Shown here: positions 8,228 through 15,901 of the stretch, piece after piece | Numbering within the stretch: position 1 is the first letter of the stretch | Layout: every line of letters begins with the position of its first letter | Source of the DNA: Phycisphaerales bacterium UBA5793 | Lineage (GTDB): Bacteria; Planctomycetota; Phycisphaerae; Phycisphaerales; UBA5793 | Length of the DNA stretch: 54,609 nt | Assembly (NCBI GenBank): GCA_002418285.1 | Contig: DIDT01000013.1 | Location: 1 to 54,609 of the forward strand | Direction: 5' to 3' | The notes under the pieces: generated by a model | The model's input: the letters and a program-made list of their open reading frames with translations, nothing else | Database searches by the model: none | Told to the model about the DNA's origin: nothing | Position numbers and translations under genes: made by a program

Positions 8228-9124
8228 ATGAAGAAGTGGATCATCAGAATCGTCGTCGTTGTGGTCGTGGTCGTGGTTGTCGGCATTGCGGCCGGGGCCA
8301 TGTTCATCAACTCCATCGCGCGCAAGGGCGTCGAAGCGGGTTCGACCTACGCCCTGGGCGTACCGACCAGCCTGGGCAGCGCGAAGGTCGGGCTGATGAG
8401 TGGCGAGTTTTCGATGTCTGGTCTCAAGGTCGACAATCCGAAGGGGGATTTCACCACGCCCGACTTCCTCACGCTGGGCAGCGGCAACGTGGCCGTCTCG
8501 CTGGGTTCACTTCAAAGCGATACGGTTGAAGTGCCAACCTTCAGGCTCTCGGATATCACGCTCAATCTCGAGCGCAAGGGTGACAAGTCGAACTACAAGA
8601 TCATCCTCGATAATCTCAAGCGGTTCGAATCGGGCGAGAGCAAGCCTGCAGAGCCAAGCAGCGAACCGTCCAAGAACTTCGTCATCAAAGAGCTGCTGAT
8701 CGAAAACGTGAAGGTGCACGTGGATCTGCTGCCGGTTGGGGGCCAACTGTCGCAGGTGGACGTGCCCATCGACAAGATCGAACTCAAGGATGTCGGCTCG
8801 GGTGGCAAGGACGTGAAGATCAGTGATCTCGCCGGCGTCATTCTCAAGACGATCATGACCGTGGCCGTTCAGAAGGGTGGACAGCTTCCGGGCGACATCG
8901 CCAATGAACTGACCAACGGGCTCGGCCAGTTGCAGGACCTCGGCGACCAGGGCATCACCGTGCTGCTGGGCGATGGCGGCGTGGTGCAGACGCTGGGCAA
9001 GACGGGCGAAGAACTCGGCAAGAAGGCCGGCGAAGTCGGCAAGCAGGCCGAAGAAGGCGTCAAGAAGCTCGGCGAAGGGATCGGCAATATCCTCGGCGGG
9101 GACAAGGGTAAGGACGATAAGTAG
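8228..9124 (+). CDS. AsmA-like membrane-anchored periplasmic protein
   Basis: A 298-residue protein. After MKKWIIRI comes a transmembrane helix containing ten consecutive valines (residues 9-18), then a periplasmic beta-rich region. That region has repeated AsmA-type phrases: VGLMSGEFSMSGLKVDNPKG, FLTLGSGNVAVSLGSL and LIENVKVHVD. The last 40 residues are an amphipathic, Lys/Glu/Gly-rich helix (GEELGKKAGEVGKQAEEGVKK). AsmA/DUF748-like proteins are associated with envelope lipid homeostasis, so that role is inferred only. The next gene begins 3 nt after the stop and is probably in the same transcript. Confidence 0.65.
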   Translation: MKKWIIRIVVVVVVVVVVGIAAGAMFINSIARKGVEAGSTYALGVPTSLGSAKVGLMSGEFSMSGLKVDNPKGDFTTPDFLTLGSGNVAVSLGSLQSDTVEVPTFRLSDITLNLERKGDKSNYKIILDNLKRFESGESKPAEPSSEPSKNFVIKELLIENVKVHVDLLPVGGQLSQVDVPIDKIELKDVGSGGKDVKISDLAGVILKTIMTVAVQKGGQLPGDIANELTNGLGQLQDLGDQGITVLLGDGGVVQTLGKTGEELGKKAGEVGKQAEEGVKKLGEGIGNILGGDKGKDDK

Positions 9125-9127
9125 CGC

Positions 9128-9592
9128 GTGCGACAATCCGGGTCACTTCTTCTTCTCCATTTGTGTATCGCCATGGTTGGGGGCGGCGCTATCGGAGTTG
9201 CCTGCTTTCTGGATCTAAGCTCGACTCCGGACGTAATCATGATCGCCGCGGCAGGAGCCATTGTCGGCCTGGTGCTGATGCCGCTGACCGGAGGGGTTCT
9301 CCTCGACCGACCGTTGGTTCTTTCGACGACGGTCATGTACGCACCATCGATTGCTGTCGCCCTGCTTGCACGCGCCTACGGAGGGATGGAGGCCTCCGTG
9401 ATCCCCACGTTGGCGATGTTCCTGTTCATGAACGGCGTAGTCATGCTTGCGATCCCTTTGCGACGACACCCGGACTATTGCTGCCAGCAGTGCGGCTACG
9501 ACCTGCGCGGCGCTTCTCACGAAAGGTGCCCGGAGTGCGGCACGAGTTGCTTTCCAGTCGAACCGGTTGATCTGGTCGATCCATCCGAATGA
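9128..9592 (+). CDS. membrane protein with C-terminal zinc ribbon
   Basis: A 154-residue protein starting at GTG 9128, directly after the AsmA-like gene. Four hydrophobic helices span about residues 6-28, 37-55, 65-84 and 95-112. The soluble tail follows: CCQQCGYDLRG...CPECGTSC, a two-knuckle zinc ribbon of the CxxCGYDLRG type common in planctomycete membrane proteins. Its role is unknown. The tail probably lies in the cytoplasm. An internal ATG at 9173 could be an alternative start. The gene is convergent with the SDR gene, with 6 nt between the stops. Confidence 0.72.
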   Translation: MRQSGSLLLLHLCIAMVGGGAIGVACFLDLSSTPDVIMIAAAGAIVGLVLMPLTGGVLLDRPLVLSTTVMYAPSIAVALLARAYGGMEASVIPTLAMFLFMNGVVMLAIPLRRHPDYCCQQCGYDLRGASHERCPECGTSCFPVEPVDLVDPSE

Positions 9593-9598
9593 GCCCGT

Positions 9599-10378
9599 TC
9601 AGGAGCGTGACCATCGGGTGATGAGCGGATCGAACAGCCAGCCCGGGAAGCGGGCGATGATGTGGCGCAGCGGCCAGGTGAGTTGCCAGGGGAAGTGAAC
9701 GATGCGCTTTCGCGCATCGATGCCGCGCAGGATGCGGGCAGCGCCATCTTCGGTTTCGAGGAGCCACGGCATGTCATTCGGGTCGTTCTTTGCGGTCATC
9801 TCGCTCTTGACGAAACCGGGGCAGACGTCGACGACGTGCACGCCAGTGCCGCGCAGTTCGACACGGGTGGATTCGAGCAGTGTCGAGAGCGCCGCCTTGC
9901 TGGCGCTGTAGGGACCGATGCCGGGCAGGCCGCGCCAGCCGGCGGGGCTGGAGATGCCGGCGATTGTTCCAGAGCGCTGGGCGATCATGTCGGGGATGAT
10001 CTGCTCGAGCCAGTTGCACACGCCGTGCACATTGGTCGCGAACGTCTCGAGATAGGGTTGGGCGGCGAAGGTTTTCGCGTTGTTGCTGCCGCCGACGCCG
10101 GCGTTGAGTATTGCGAGATCGAGCCCGCCCCACTGCTGCTTGATCTGCGCGTAGTGCGCGGCGACGCACTGCGGATCGTCGACTCCGCCGGGCAGGGCGA
10201 GGACGTCCGCGGCGCCGGCTGACTTCAATTGTGCCTCAACTTCATGGAGCAGGTTTTTGCGGCGGCCGGTGATGGCGATGCGATCGCCGCGCCGGGCGAG
10301 TTGGGTCGCCATGGCGCGGCCGAGGCCGGAGGTGGCCCCGGTGATCAGACTGCGGCGAGAGGGAGCGGAATCGGACAT
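9599..10378 (-). CDS. short-chain dehydrogenase/reductase (SDR)
   Basis: A 259-residue classical SDR. It has the Rossmann NAD(P) motif TGATSGLGRAM (13-23) and a basic RR at 39-40 suggesting NADPH. NAG at 92-94 is followed by the catalytic Ser143/144 (GISSPAGW) and YxxxK as Tyr157-Lys161 (YSASK). The C-terminal segment (VVDVCPGFVKSEMT) is the usual PG motif. Substrate is not predictable. The ATG at 10376-10378 precedes MSDSAPSRRS. It is transcribed alone on the minus strand. Confidence 0.9.
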   Translation of the reverse strand: MSDSAPSRRSLITGATSGLGRAMATQLARRGDRIAITGRRKNLLHEVEAQLKSAGAADVLALPGGVDDPQCVAAHYAQIKQQWGGLDLAILNAGVGGSNNAKTFAAQPYLETFATNVHGVCNWLEQIIPDMIAQRSGTIAGISSPAGWRGLPGIGPYSASKAALSTLLESTRVELRGTGVHVVDVCPGFVKSEMTAKNDPNDMPWLLETEDGAARILRGIDARKRIVHFPWQLTWPLRHIIARFPGWLFDPLITRWSRS

Positions 10379-10462
10379 GGGGAAAGTCTAACAAGATCCG
10401 GGCACGGATGCGCCGTTGATGTCTGATCACCTTGGGTGCAGCGAATGCTTTGGAACATTCGT

Positions 10463-10484
10463 GGTCCGCACGGCGGACCCTACG
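10463..10484 (+). repeat. dispersed palindromic repeat, copy 2
   Basis: Core GGTCCGCACGGCGGACC followed by CTACG, and preceded by ATTCGT as in copy 3. It lies 20 nt upstream of the HExxH gene start, in the divergent spacer with the SDR gene. The palindrome would form a 6-bp stem with a 3-nt loop in RNA. Confidence 0.75.
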
Positions 10485-10503
10485 GCACTACGATCGATCA
10501 CCC

Positions 10504-11088
10504 ATGGCCAAGTCGGATCACATGCAGAAGCGGTACGATGCGCTTGTCGCAGAGATGAAGGCGACGCATGGCTTTCGCGTGCGCCGCTGGCGCTCGGCAA
10601 TGACGGGGTGCGCGTGGATCGTGAGGTATCACAACGGCGAAGAGAGTCGGCTCATCGAAGCGCCCTATCCGCGCGGGCCGATGAGCGCGGCCGTGTTCCT
10701 TCACGAGGTGGGGCATCATGCGATCGGCTTCCGGACGTACAGCCCGCGCTGCCTCGAAGAGTATCACGCGTGGCGCTGGTCGCTGGAGGCGATGCGAGAG
10801 CGTGGGCTCAATGTCACAGAGGCGGTGGAGCGGCGCATGGCGGAGTCGCTGCACTACGCGGTGGACAAGGCGCGGCGGCGCGGGCTGAAAAACATCCCCG
10901 TTGAACTGTTGCCGTATATGCAGCGGCCGGAGCGGAGGCCGAAGAAGCGCGTCACGCCGAAGAAGACGCGGCGTGCGGCGACGGTAGTGGTCAAGCCGCC
11001 TGTCGTTCAACCATCACCCATCGCCCAGGCGGCCACATCGGTTCGCAATGCGATGAAGCAGTTGTGGTTGTTTGGCGCAGGGCGATGA
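10504..11088 (+). CDS. small putative zinc metalloprotein with HExxH motif
   Basis: A 194-residue protein. The ATG at 10504 is chosen because homology-like sequence (MAKSDHMQKRYDALVAEMK) begins there; a TACGAT hexamer lies 9 nt upstream and no Shine-Dalgarno is seen. FLHEVGHHAIGF carries an HExxH motif (His67-Glu68-His71), with E85/E86 in CLEEYHAW as a possible third ligand, as in gluzincin-like folds. A helical region follows, then a basic linker (about 139-165, RRPKKRVTPKKTRR) and a short C-terminal helix. There is no signal peptide. It could be a cytoplasmic peptidase-like protein of the ImmA/IrrE style, but the family is not recognised. Confidence 0.68.
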   Translation: MAKSDHMQKRYDALVAEMKATHGFRVRRWRSAMTGCAWIVRYHNGEESRLIEAPYPRGPMSAAVFLHEVGHHAIGFRTYSPRCLEEYHAWRWSLEAMRERGLNVTEAVERRMAESLHYAVDKARRRGLKNIPVELLPYMQRPERRPKKRVTPKKTRRAATVVVKPPVVQPSPIAQAATSVRNAMKQLWLFGAGR

Positions 11089-11318
11089 CTTGCAGAGTCC
11101 GCCGTCGCCTCGTATCATCCGGCGCTGCTGACCCTCCAAGTCGAGCCAGGGCTCATCGTGCCAATGCTCCCGTTTGCCCTGTCCATTCGTGGAAAAAAGG
11201 CCGGCGCCGGCGAAAGTCGCAGGAGGTGGGGAGGCGGGCGGCGGTACCGTTAGCAGTCCGTCGCCCGCGTACCGTCGGAGCAGCAAGGCGATGTGCGTGC
11301 TATTGCCACATGGTAATT

Positions 11319-11340
11319 CGTAGGGTCCGCCGTGCGGACC
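11319..11340 (-). repeat. dispersed palindromic repeat, copy 3
   Basis: On the minus strand this is core GGTCCGCACGGCGGACC plus CTACG, preceded by ATTCGC. Twenty-two positions match copy 2 exactly. It is inverted relative to copy 4, 87 nt away. Confidence 0.78.
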
Positions 11341-11427
11341 GCGAATGGTCAAGGGCGTCCAAGCACACCGGCAACATCAAAATCACGTTCGATGGCCGTC
11401 GCGCAATGTACTCATTTGCACACTCGC

Positions 11428-11449
11428 GGTCCGCATGGCGGACCCTACG
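11428..11449 (+). repeat. dispersed palindromic repeat, copy 4
   Basis: Core GGTCCGCATGGCGGACC plus CTACG, preceded by ACTCGC. It abuts the 3' end of the DUF418 gene (stop at 11454). It differs from copies 2 and 3 by one base in the loop. Confidence 0.78.
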
Positions 11450-11453
11450 ACTG

Positions 11454-12866
11454 TCACTTCCACATCGGCTGCAACTTCCAGTACGTCAGACTGCGCCACA
11501 CCCACTCGAGCGGGCCGAATCGGAAGTAGTGCAGCCAGATGGGCGAAGCGATCATCTGGAAGATGAAGATCGCCGCCACCACTCCGAGCAGTTCGACGCG
11601 ATTCAGTTGTTCGTACTTCGCCAGCCCGAGTCCGCCGCGGTTGTAGAAGATCATGGTGCAGACGACGGTGTGCATGATGTAGTTGGTGAAGGCCATGCGT
11701 CCGACGGCGCCGAGGGAGGCGGCGAGCCAGTGCAAAGCGCCGCTGCGGCACAGAAGCATGATCACGCCGATCCAGCCCAACGACACGAAGACGCTGCCGA
11801 AGTAATTGAAGTGTGAGTTGTGGAACTGGGCGGCGATGAAATCGAAATCGGCGGCGAGGTTGCGCTGCACACCGATCCAGATCAGCGGCAGACCGACGGC
11901 AAACCCGATCACCACCATCGCCAGGTAGGTCGCGGCGGAACGAGTGGCCGACAACACCCCCCGCTTGAAGAGCGCCATGCCCAGGAGCATCATGCTCAAG
12001 ATGCGCCAGGCAAAAAGCATGAGGATGAAGATCTGCATGGAGGCGACGATCGGGGCGCGGTAGATGAGTTCATCCAGATACGAGCCGTTCAGCGCCGTCG
12101 TTTCCTTATTGAGCTCTTCTTCGGATGGACTCCACTGCTGACGCATGACCTGAAGCTGCTCGCGCACATCCTTGACAGACATGCCCCAGAGCAATTCGGC
12201 CGCCTCGGGATCCGGAGGTTCTTCCAGTTCAGTTGACTCCGTGGTGTCGGGCGATGATTCGGCCTCGGCCGGCGCGATGATTGCCGCTGCCTGCGCATCG
12301 TGCGCATCGAGCGCCGTCCGCATCCGACCAAATGAGAAGCCGAGGAGCGCCATGAGGACGGCGGTGACCATCAGCGAAGCGATGCTCAGGCTCAGAAGCG
12401 TTGATGGGCGGAGCTTGCGCACCCAGAACAGGGCCATGCCGCAGAGGGCGTAGGGCACCAGGATATCGCCATACCAGAGCAGGTAGGCGTGGAGCAAGCC
12501 GATGAGCAGCAGCCAGCCCATGCGACGGTAATGAAGTGCGGTCGAATGCAGTCCACGCTTTTCGAGTCGGCTGGTGAAGAGGATGACGCCGGCGCCGAAG
12601 AGCATGGAGAAGATGCTCATGAACTTGAGATCAGCCAGCAGGTGCCCAACGAGCCAGACCCAGTAGTCGGCGCCGTCGAATCGACCGCCCACGGTGGGGT
12701 TCATGTAGGCCGCCATCGGCAGGGCGAAGGACTGGATGTTCATGATGAGGATGCCCAGCACGGCAAAGCCGCGCAGGACATCGATCGAGTCGATGCGCCG
12801 CTTCTCGATCACCGGACCGACGACTTCGCCGTCGGTCGGCACCTGGGCCGACGGGATGGTGGTCAT
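11454..12866 (-). CDS. DUF418 family membrane protein (YeiB-like)
   Basis: A 470-residue polytopic protein. After a polar N-terminus comes the family signature IDSIDVLRGFAVLGILIMNIQS (about 26-47). Around ten hydrophobic helices follow, with a C-terminal DUF418 block (SLGWIGVIMLLCRS, AFTNYIMHTVVCTMIFY, FGPLEWVWRSLTYWK). An acidic, Pro/Glu-rich insertion sits at about 185-245 (SSPDTTESTELEEPPDPEAA) and is probably a periplasmic or cytoplasmic loop. DUF418 proteins are related to membrane acyltransferase-type proteins, but no reaction is established. It is upstream of and codirectional with none of its neighbours; yidD starts a separate unit. Confidence 0.85.
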   Translation of the reverse strand: MTTIPSAQVPTDGEVVGPVIEKRRIDSIDVLRGFAVLGILIMNIQSFALPMAAYMNPTVGGRFDGADYWVWLVGHLLADLKFMSIFSMLFGAGVILFTSRLEKRGLHSTALHYRRMGWLLLIGLLHAYLLWYGDILVPYALCGMALFWVRKLRPSTLLSLSIASLMVTAVLMALLGFSFGRMRTALDAHDAQAAAIIAPAEAESSPDTTESTELEEPPDPEAAELLWGMSVKDVREQLQVMRQQWSPSEEELNKETTALNGSYLDELIYRAPIVASMQIFILMLFAWRILSMMLLGMALFKRGVLSATRSAATYLAMVVIGFAVGLPLIWIGVQRNLAADFDFIAAQFHNSHFNYFGSVFVSLGWIGVIMLLCRSGALHWLAASLGAVGRMAFTNYIMHTVVCTMIFYNRGGLGLAKYEQLNRVELLGVVAAIFIFQMIASPIWLHYFRFGPLEWVWRSLTYWKLQPMWK

Positions 12867-12890
12867 GCGAGTCGCTCCGTAGGGTCGAGC

Positions 12891-13172
12891 CTAGTCGGGT
12901 ACGGGATCATCGCCCGACCCACCCCAGGGGTGGCAGCGGACGAGGCGACGGAGTGTGAGCCAGCCGCCCTTGATCGCACCGTGTCGGGCCAGGGCCTCGA
13001 TCGAATAGAAAGAGCATGAGGGACAAAATCGGCACTGTCCGCCGATCATCGGACCGAGCGTCACCTGGTAGAGTCGAACCAGTCCGATCAGCGCACGGGC
13101 GGGAAGCGACGCGCCGGCGATGAGTTCGCGGAGGTGATCTAGCTCGGCGTGGATGTGTCTCGCCTGGTCCAT
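12891..13172 (-). CDS. yidD: membrane protein insertion efficiency factor YidD
   Basis: A 93-residue small membrane-associated protein with the whole YidD core. This comprises LIGLVRLYQVTLGPMIGG, then CRFCPSCSFYSIEAL with the conserved cysteines, then GGWLTLRRLVRCHPWG. It assists YidC-dependent insertion at the inner membrane. Its start overlaps the end of rnpA by 34 nt, the usual rnpA-yidD linkage. It carries a longer N-terminus than typical (about 25 extra residues); an internal start is possible. Confidence 0.92.
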   Translation of the reverse strand: MDQARHIHAELDHLRELIAGASLPARALIGLVRLYQVTLGPMIGGQCRFCPSCSFYSIEALARHGAIKGGWLTLRRLVRCHPWGGSGDDPVPD

Positions 13173-13522
13173 TCCTGGTGTATCTGCCGAACGGCCTTGT
13201 GAAGCAGGTGCTGGTAGGCGGCGAGGTTGAGAACTTCATGGGGCCGCACGACCACGATCAGATCGTAGCCGCTCGGGAAGTCGTGCTGCATGAACCGAAA
13301 GGCCTCGCGGATGAGGCGTTTGAGGCGATTGCGGACCACGGCCGTGCCGACCTTGCGCCCGACGCTCAGGCCCAGGCGGGGATGATCGAGGCCGTTGGGC
13401 CTGCCGTGAACGACCAGCGGGCCAAGAGCCTTGCGGCAACGGGCGCTGTAGACCGACTGAAACTCGCGCGCGTGCGTGAGTCGGCGTGAAGGGCCAAAGG
13501 TGTAACGTCGCTGCTGATCCAC
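13139..13522 (-). CDS. rnpA: ribonuclease P protein component
   Basis: A 127-residue basic protein that binds the RNase P RNA and helps it mature tRNA 5' ends. It contains LTHAREFQSVYSARCRKALG, LGLSVGRKVGTAVVRNRLKRLIREAFR (the RNR signature helix) and PSGYDLIVVVRP. It overlaps yidD downstream. The usual upstream neighbour rpmH is not present; the 91 nt before the ATG contain no L34-like sequence, and an acidic membrane protein gene follows instead. Confidence 0.94.
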   Translation of the reverse strand: MDQQRRYTFGPSRRLTHAREFQSVYSARCRKALGPLVVHGRPNGLDHPRLGLSVGRKVGTAVVRNRLKRLIREAFRFMQHDFPSGYDLIVVVRPHEVLNLAAYQHLLHKAVRQIHQEWTRRDTSTPS

Positions 13523-13613
13523 GATTTATCCTGAGTGGAGGTTCGTGGCAAGTGTACCGCGACGCGGCGAGGAGCGATGCGTGGATGGGTGGAGACATGG
13601 AGACGGGGGCGAA

Positions 13614-14801
13614 TCAGAACCAGCGCCGCAGGAGGATGTAGTACGCCACCGTGGCCAACAACACGTTGAGAAACGTGATACCCAGCACGGCGTAGCGGGT
13701 CTGTTTTGTCCATGAGTGCCATGGGGCGTTCATTGCAGCCATCTGACGAAAGGTGAAGCGGGTAACCCGGCTTCGCAGTGTCAGATCATCCTGATCCTCT
13801 TGTGAGGAGAGCAGCGGCTGGTCATCATCCGATTCCGTCGAATCGCGCTCTTCGATGGGGGCGGTCGGAAACTCCCCGTCAAGGTCGCGATCTCGTGCCG
13901 GCGGCCGTTTCTTCGGCTTCTCGCGGCGCATGGACGCGTCACCCCCCTTGACGACGAGCTTGCGCTTTGGCGCGGGTGGCGGCGCGGCGGCGGGCGCGGT
14001 GGGAACGTGCTCGGACTCGGGTTCACAAGCCTCGCGCGAGGCGGGTGGCGTCACTGGAGGGTCGATCGTCTGCGCATCCTGAGTCGATCCGGCAAGACCG
14101 GATTCGAATTCATCCTCCTCCATGGCGCGCTGGGCTGCGTCAGCGATGACTGCATCGACTGCCGCAAGGTCGATCTCCGGCGCTACGGGCGTGGGCTGAG
14201 GATCTTCCGTGCTTTGGCCTGTGGAGAGGTCTGCTGCAGAAGCAGATTCGTCGCGCGCAGTGGCCGCATCGCCGTCACCGGTGTTGGAGCTCGGATCCGA
14301 TTCGGGTTGTGCATCCATCGACGGTTCGGCGGCGGCTTCAACTTCAGCACCGAATGCCTCCCCGTCCTTTTGCGCGACCAATGTCGGGCCGGCAGGATGA
14401 CCCGCTTGCGCGAGAATGGCATCGACCTGGTTCTGCAGAGCCGCGGTATCGACCGGGCCCTCGGTCACCGGCTCGGTTGGTTCCGATTCGCCTGCGGAGG
14501 CAGCGGCCGTGGGGTGCGGCTGTTCGGCGGCTGATGCGGCTTGATCGGGTAGCGAATCGGCGGCGTCCTCAGCGTCGTGGTGGTCAGTTGGCTCGGATGG
14601 CAATTCGGCGGAATCCTCGCTCACCAGATTCGTTATGGTCTGCACCTGCCGCTCAGCCTGGTCGAGGAGTGACTCGACCTGAGCCTCAATCGCGCTCTCG
14701 TCGGCGGGATTGGACGCCGGGGTTGGCGCCGGGCTGGTCTTGATCGGCACCGGGGCGGCCGGAGTCTGCTGGCCAGAGGTTGGACGGGATCTTTTTCCCA
14801 T
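13614..14801 (-). CDS. acidic, Pro/Ala/Glu-rich tail-anchored protein
   Basis: A 395-residue protein of unknown function. Residues 1-270 are low-complexity and acidic, with repeated phrases built around 'ALQNQVDAILAQAG', 'ESLLDQAERQVQT' and 'VDAVIADAAQRAMEE'. Each resembles an amphipathic helix of the form V(D/E)xxLxQA. A basic patch follows (KRKLVVKGGDASMRREKPKKRPPARDR is split around 280-305). Near the C-terminus, FTFRQMAAMNAPWH leads into one hydrophobic helix (about 373-391) ending LLRRWF. Topology is probably N-in with a C-terminal membrane anchor. It lies immediately upstream of rnpA on the same strand. It is not recognised as a named family. Confidence 0.6.
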   Translation of the reverse strand: MGKRSRPTSGQQTPAAPVPIKTSPAPTPASNPADESAIEAQVESLLDQAERQVQTITNLVSEDSAELPSEPTDHHDAEDAADSLPDQAASAAEQPHPTAAASAGESEPTEPVTEGPVDTAALQNQVDAILAQAGHPAGPTLVAQKDGEAFGAEVEAAAEPSMDAQPESDPSSNTGDGDAATARDESASAADLSTGQSTEDPQPTPVAPEIDLAAVDAVIADAAQRAMEEDEFESGLAGSTQDAQTIDPPVTPPASREACEPESEHVPTAPAAAPPPAPKRKLVVKGGDASMRREKPKKRPPARDRDLDGEFPTAPIEERDSTESDDDQPLLSSQEDQDDLTLRSRVTRFTFRQMAAMNAPWHSWTKQTRYAVLGITFLNVLLATVAYYILLRRWF

Positions 14802-14961
14802 GATTCTTTCAGCGGGCGCGATCGATCAATGCGTCCGGTAACACGTTATCTCCACATGGAGCGGCACACTCGTTATGATCGTCGTTCCCACCCGCTGACT
14901 CAAGGGGGATCGATACGATCATGCCCTCTCGCGGGTCTATCCGCCTCGATCGGAGCGTCCC

Positions 14962-15699
14962 TTGGCCGTGCACCGTATCTTCCTTCCTGACCTCGAGGCG
15001 GCCGGCTTGTCGGCTGGCGGGGCTGTCGAGGTCACCGGTGATGAGGCCCATCACGCGGTCGCAGTCAAGCGGGTGGCGGTTTCCGATGCGGTTGAGTTGC
15101 TCAATGGACGGGGATTGATCGCTCGCGGTGCGGTCGTTTCGACGTCGAAAAGATCACTGACGGTGCAGGTGGAGGCGAGTGCGGCATTGCCTCGACCAAC
15201 GCCGGAAATCATCATCGCGGCTGCGGCGCCGAAGGGTCCGCGAGCCGAGGCGATGATCGAGCAGATGAGCCAAATTGGCGTATCGCGGTGGATTCCGCTG
15301 GTGACGGAGCGCAGCGTTGTGGAGCCGCGCGACAAGCGGATCGCCAGGTGGCGAAGTGCGACGGTCGTCGAGTCGACCAAGCAGTGCGGGCGGGCTTGGC
15401 TGATGGAGATCGATGAGCCGACAGCGATGGGCAAGTGCCTGATGCGGTCGGATCAGCCTCGACTGCTGCTGGCTGATGCTGACGGACGAAGATGCCGTGC
15501 GGCGCTGGGAGAGTTGGACTCGGCGCGGCCGATCCTGCTGCTGGTCGGGCCGGAAGGTGGATTCAGTGACGCCGAGCGGGAGGCGATCGCGGCGGCCGGG
15601 GGGACACCGATCAGTCTTGGGCCGCACATTCTGCGATCGGAGACGGCTGCGGCGGTTGGCGCGGCGGCGATCGTGGCGGCGACGGCCGGTTCGAGGTGA
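14962..15699 (+). CDS. rsmE: 16S rRNA m3U1498 methyltransferase RsmE
   Basis: A 245-residue SPOUT methyltransferase that uses SAM to methylate N3 of U1498 in 16S rRNA. The N-terminal PUA-like part has HRIFLPD and VTGDEAHHAVAVKRV. The knot is evident in LLLVGPEGGFSDAEREAI and ISLGPHILRSETAAA. A TTG start at 14962 is favoured because GGAG (14952-14955) lies 6 nt upstream; GTG at 14968 is the alternative. It is followed by the tRNA-Ala gene 82 nt downstream, which has its own promoter-like sequence. Confidence 0.93.
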   Translation: MAVHRIFLPDLEAAGLSAGGAVEVTGDEAHHAVAVKRVAVSDAVELLNGRGLIARGAVVSTSKRSLTVQVEASAALPRPTPEIIIAAAAPKGPRAEAMIEQMSQIGVSRWIPLVTERSVVEPRDKRIARWRSATVVESTKQCGRAWLMEIDEPTAMGKCLMRSDQPRLLLADADGRRCRAALGELDSARPILLLVGPEGGFSDAEREAIAAAGGTPISLGPHILRSETAAAVGAAAIVAATAGSR

Positions 15700-15718
15700 G
15701 GCACGGGACGCCGGGTTG

Positions 15719-15746
15719 TTGACGATGCGCCCGGCGGGGCTAACCT
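15719..15746 (+). promoter_or_regulatory. sigma70-type promoter for tRNA-Ala
   Basis: TTGACG (15719-15724), a 16-nt spacer and TAACCT (15741-15746). The predicted start is about 30 nt upstream of the tRNA. The architecture matches that before tRNA-Asp. Confidence 0.5.
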
Positions 15747-15781
15747 TCACATTGCGGCAGTTCAAGCAATTGCCCGCATCC

Positions 15782-15854
<73 letters not shown>

Positions 15855-15901
15855 CTTTCCCTTTCGCAGAATTAAGGATCTGAGCTCGGCGTCCGACGAG
15901 A

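Larger units (their letters stand above)
11089..11453. other. intergenic region with inverted pair of palindromic repeats
   Basis: There is no convincing gene in this 365-nt spacer between convergent genes. It contains copies 3 and 4 of the dispersed palindrome in opposite orientation, and several low-quality open frames that run through them. No tRNA, promoter or U-tract terminator is evident. Confidence 0.6.

Noticed and set aside
13523..13613. rpmH (ribosomal protein L34) upstream of rnpA
   Set aside because: The 91-nt gap is too short and encodes no K/R-rich L34-like sequence in any frame.
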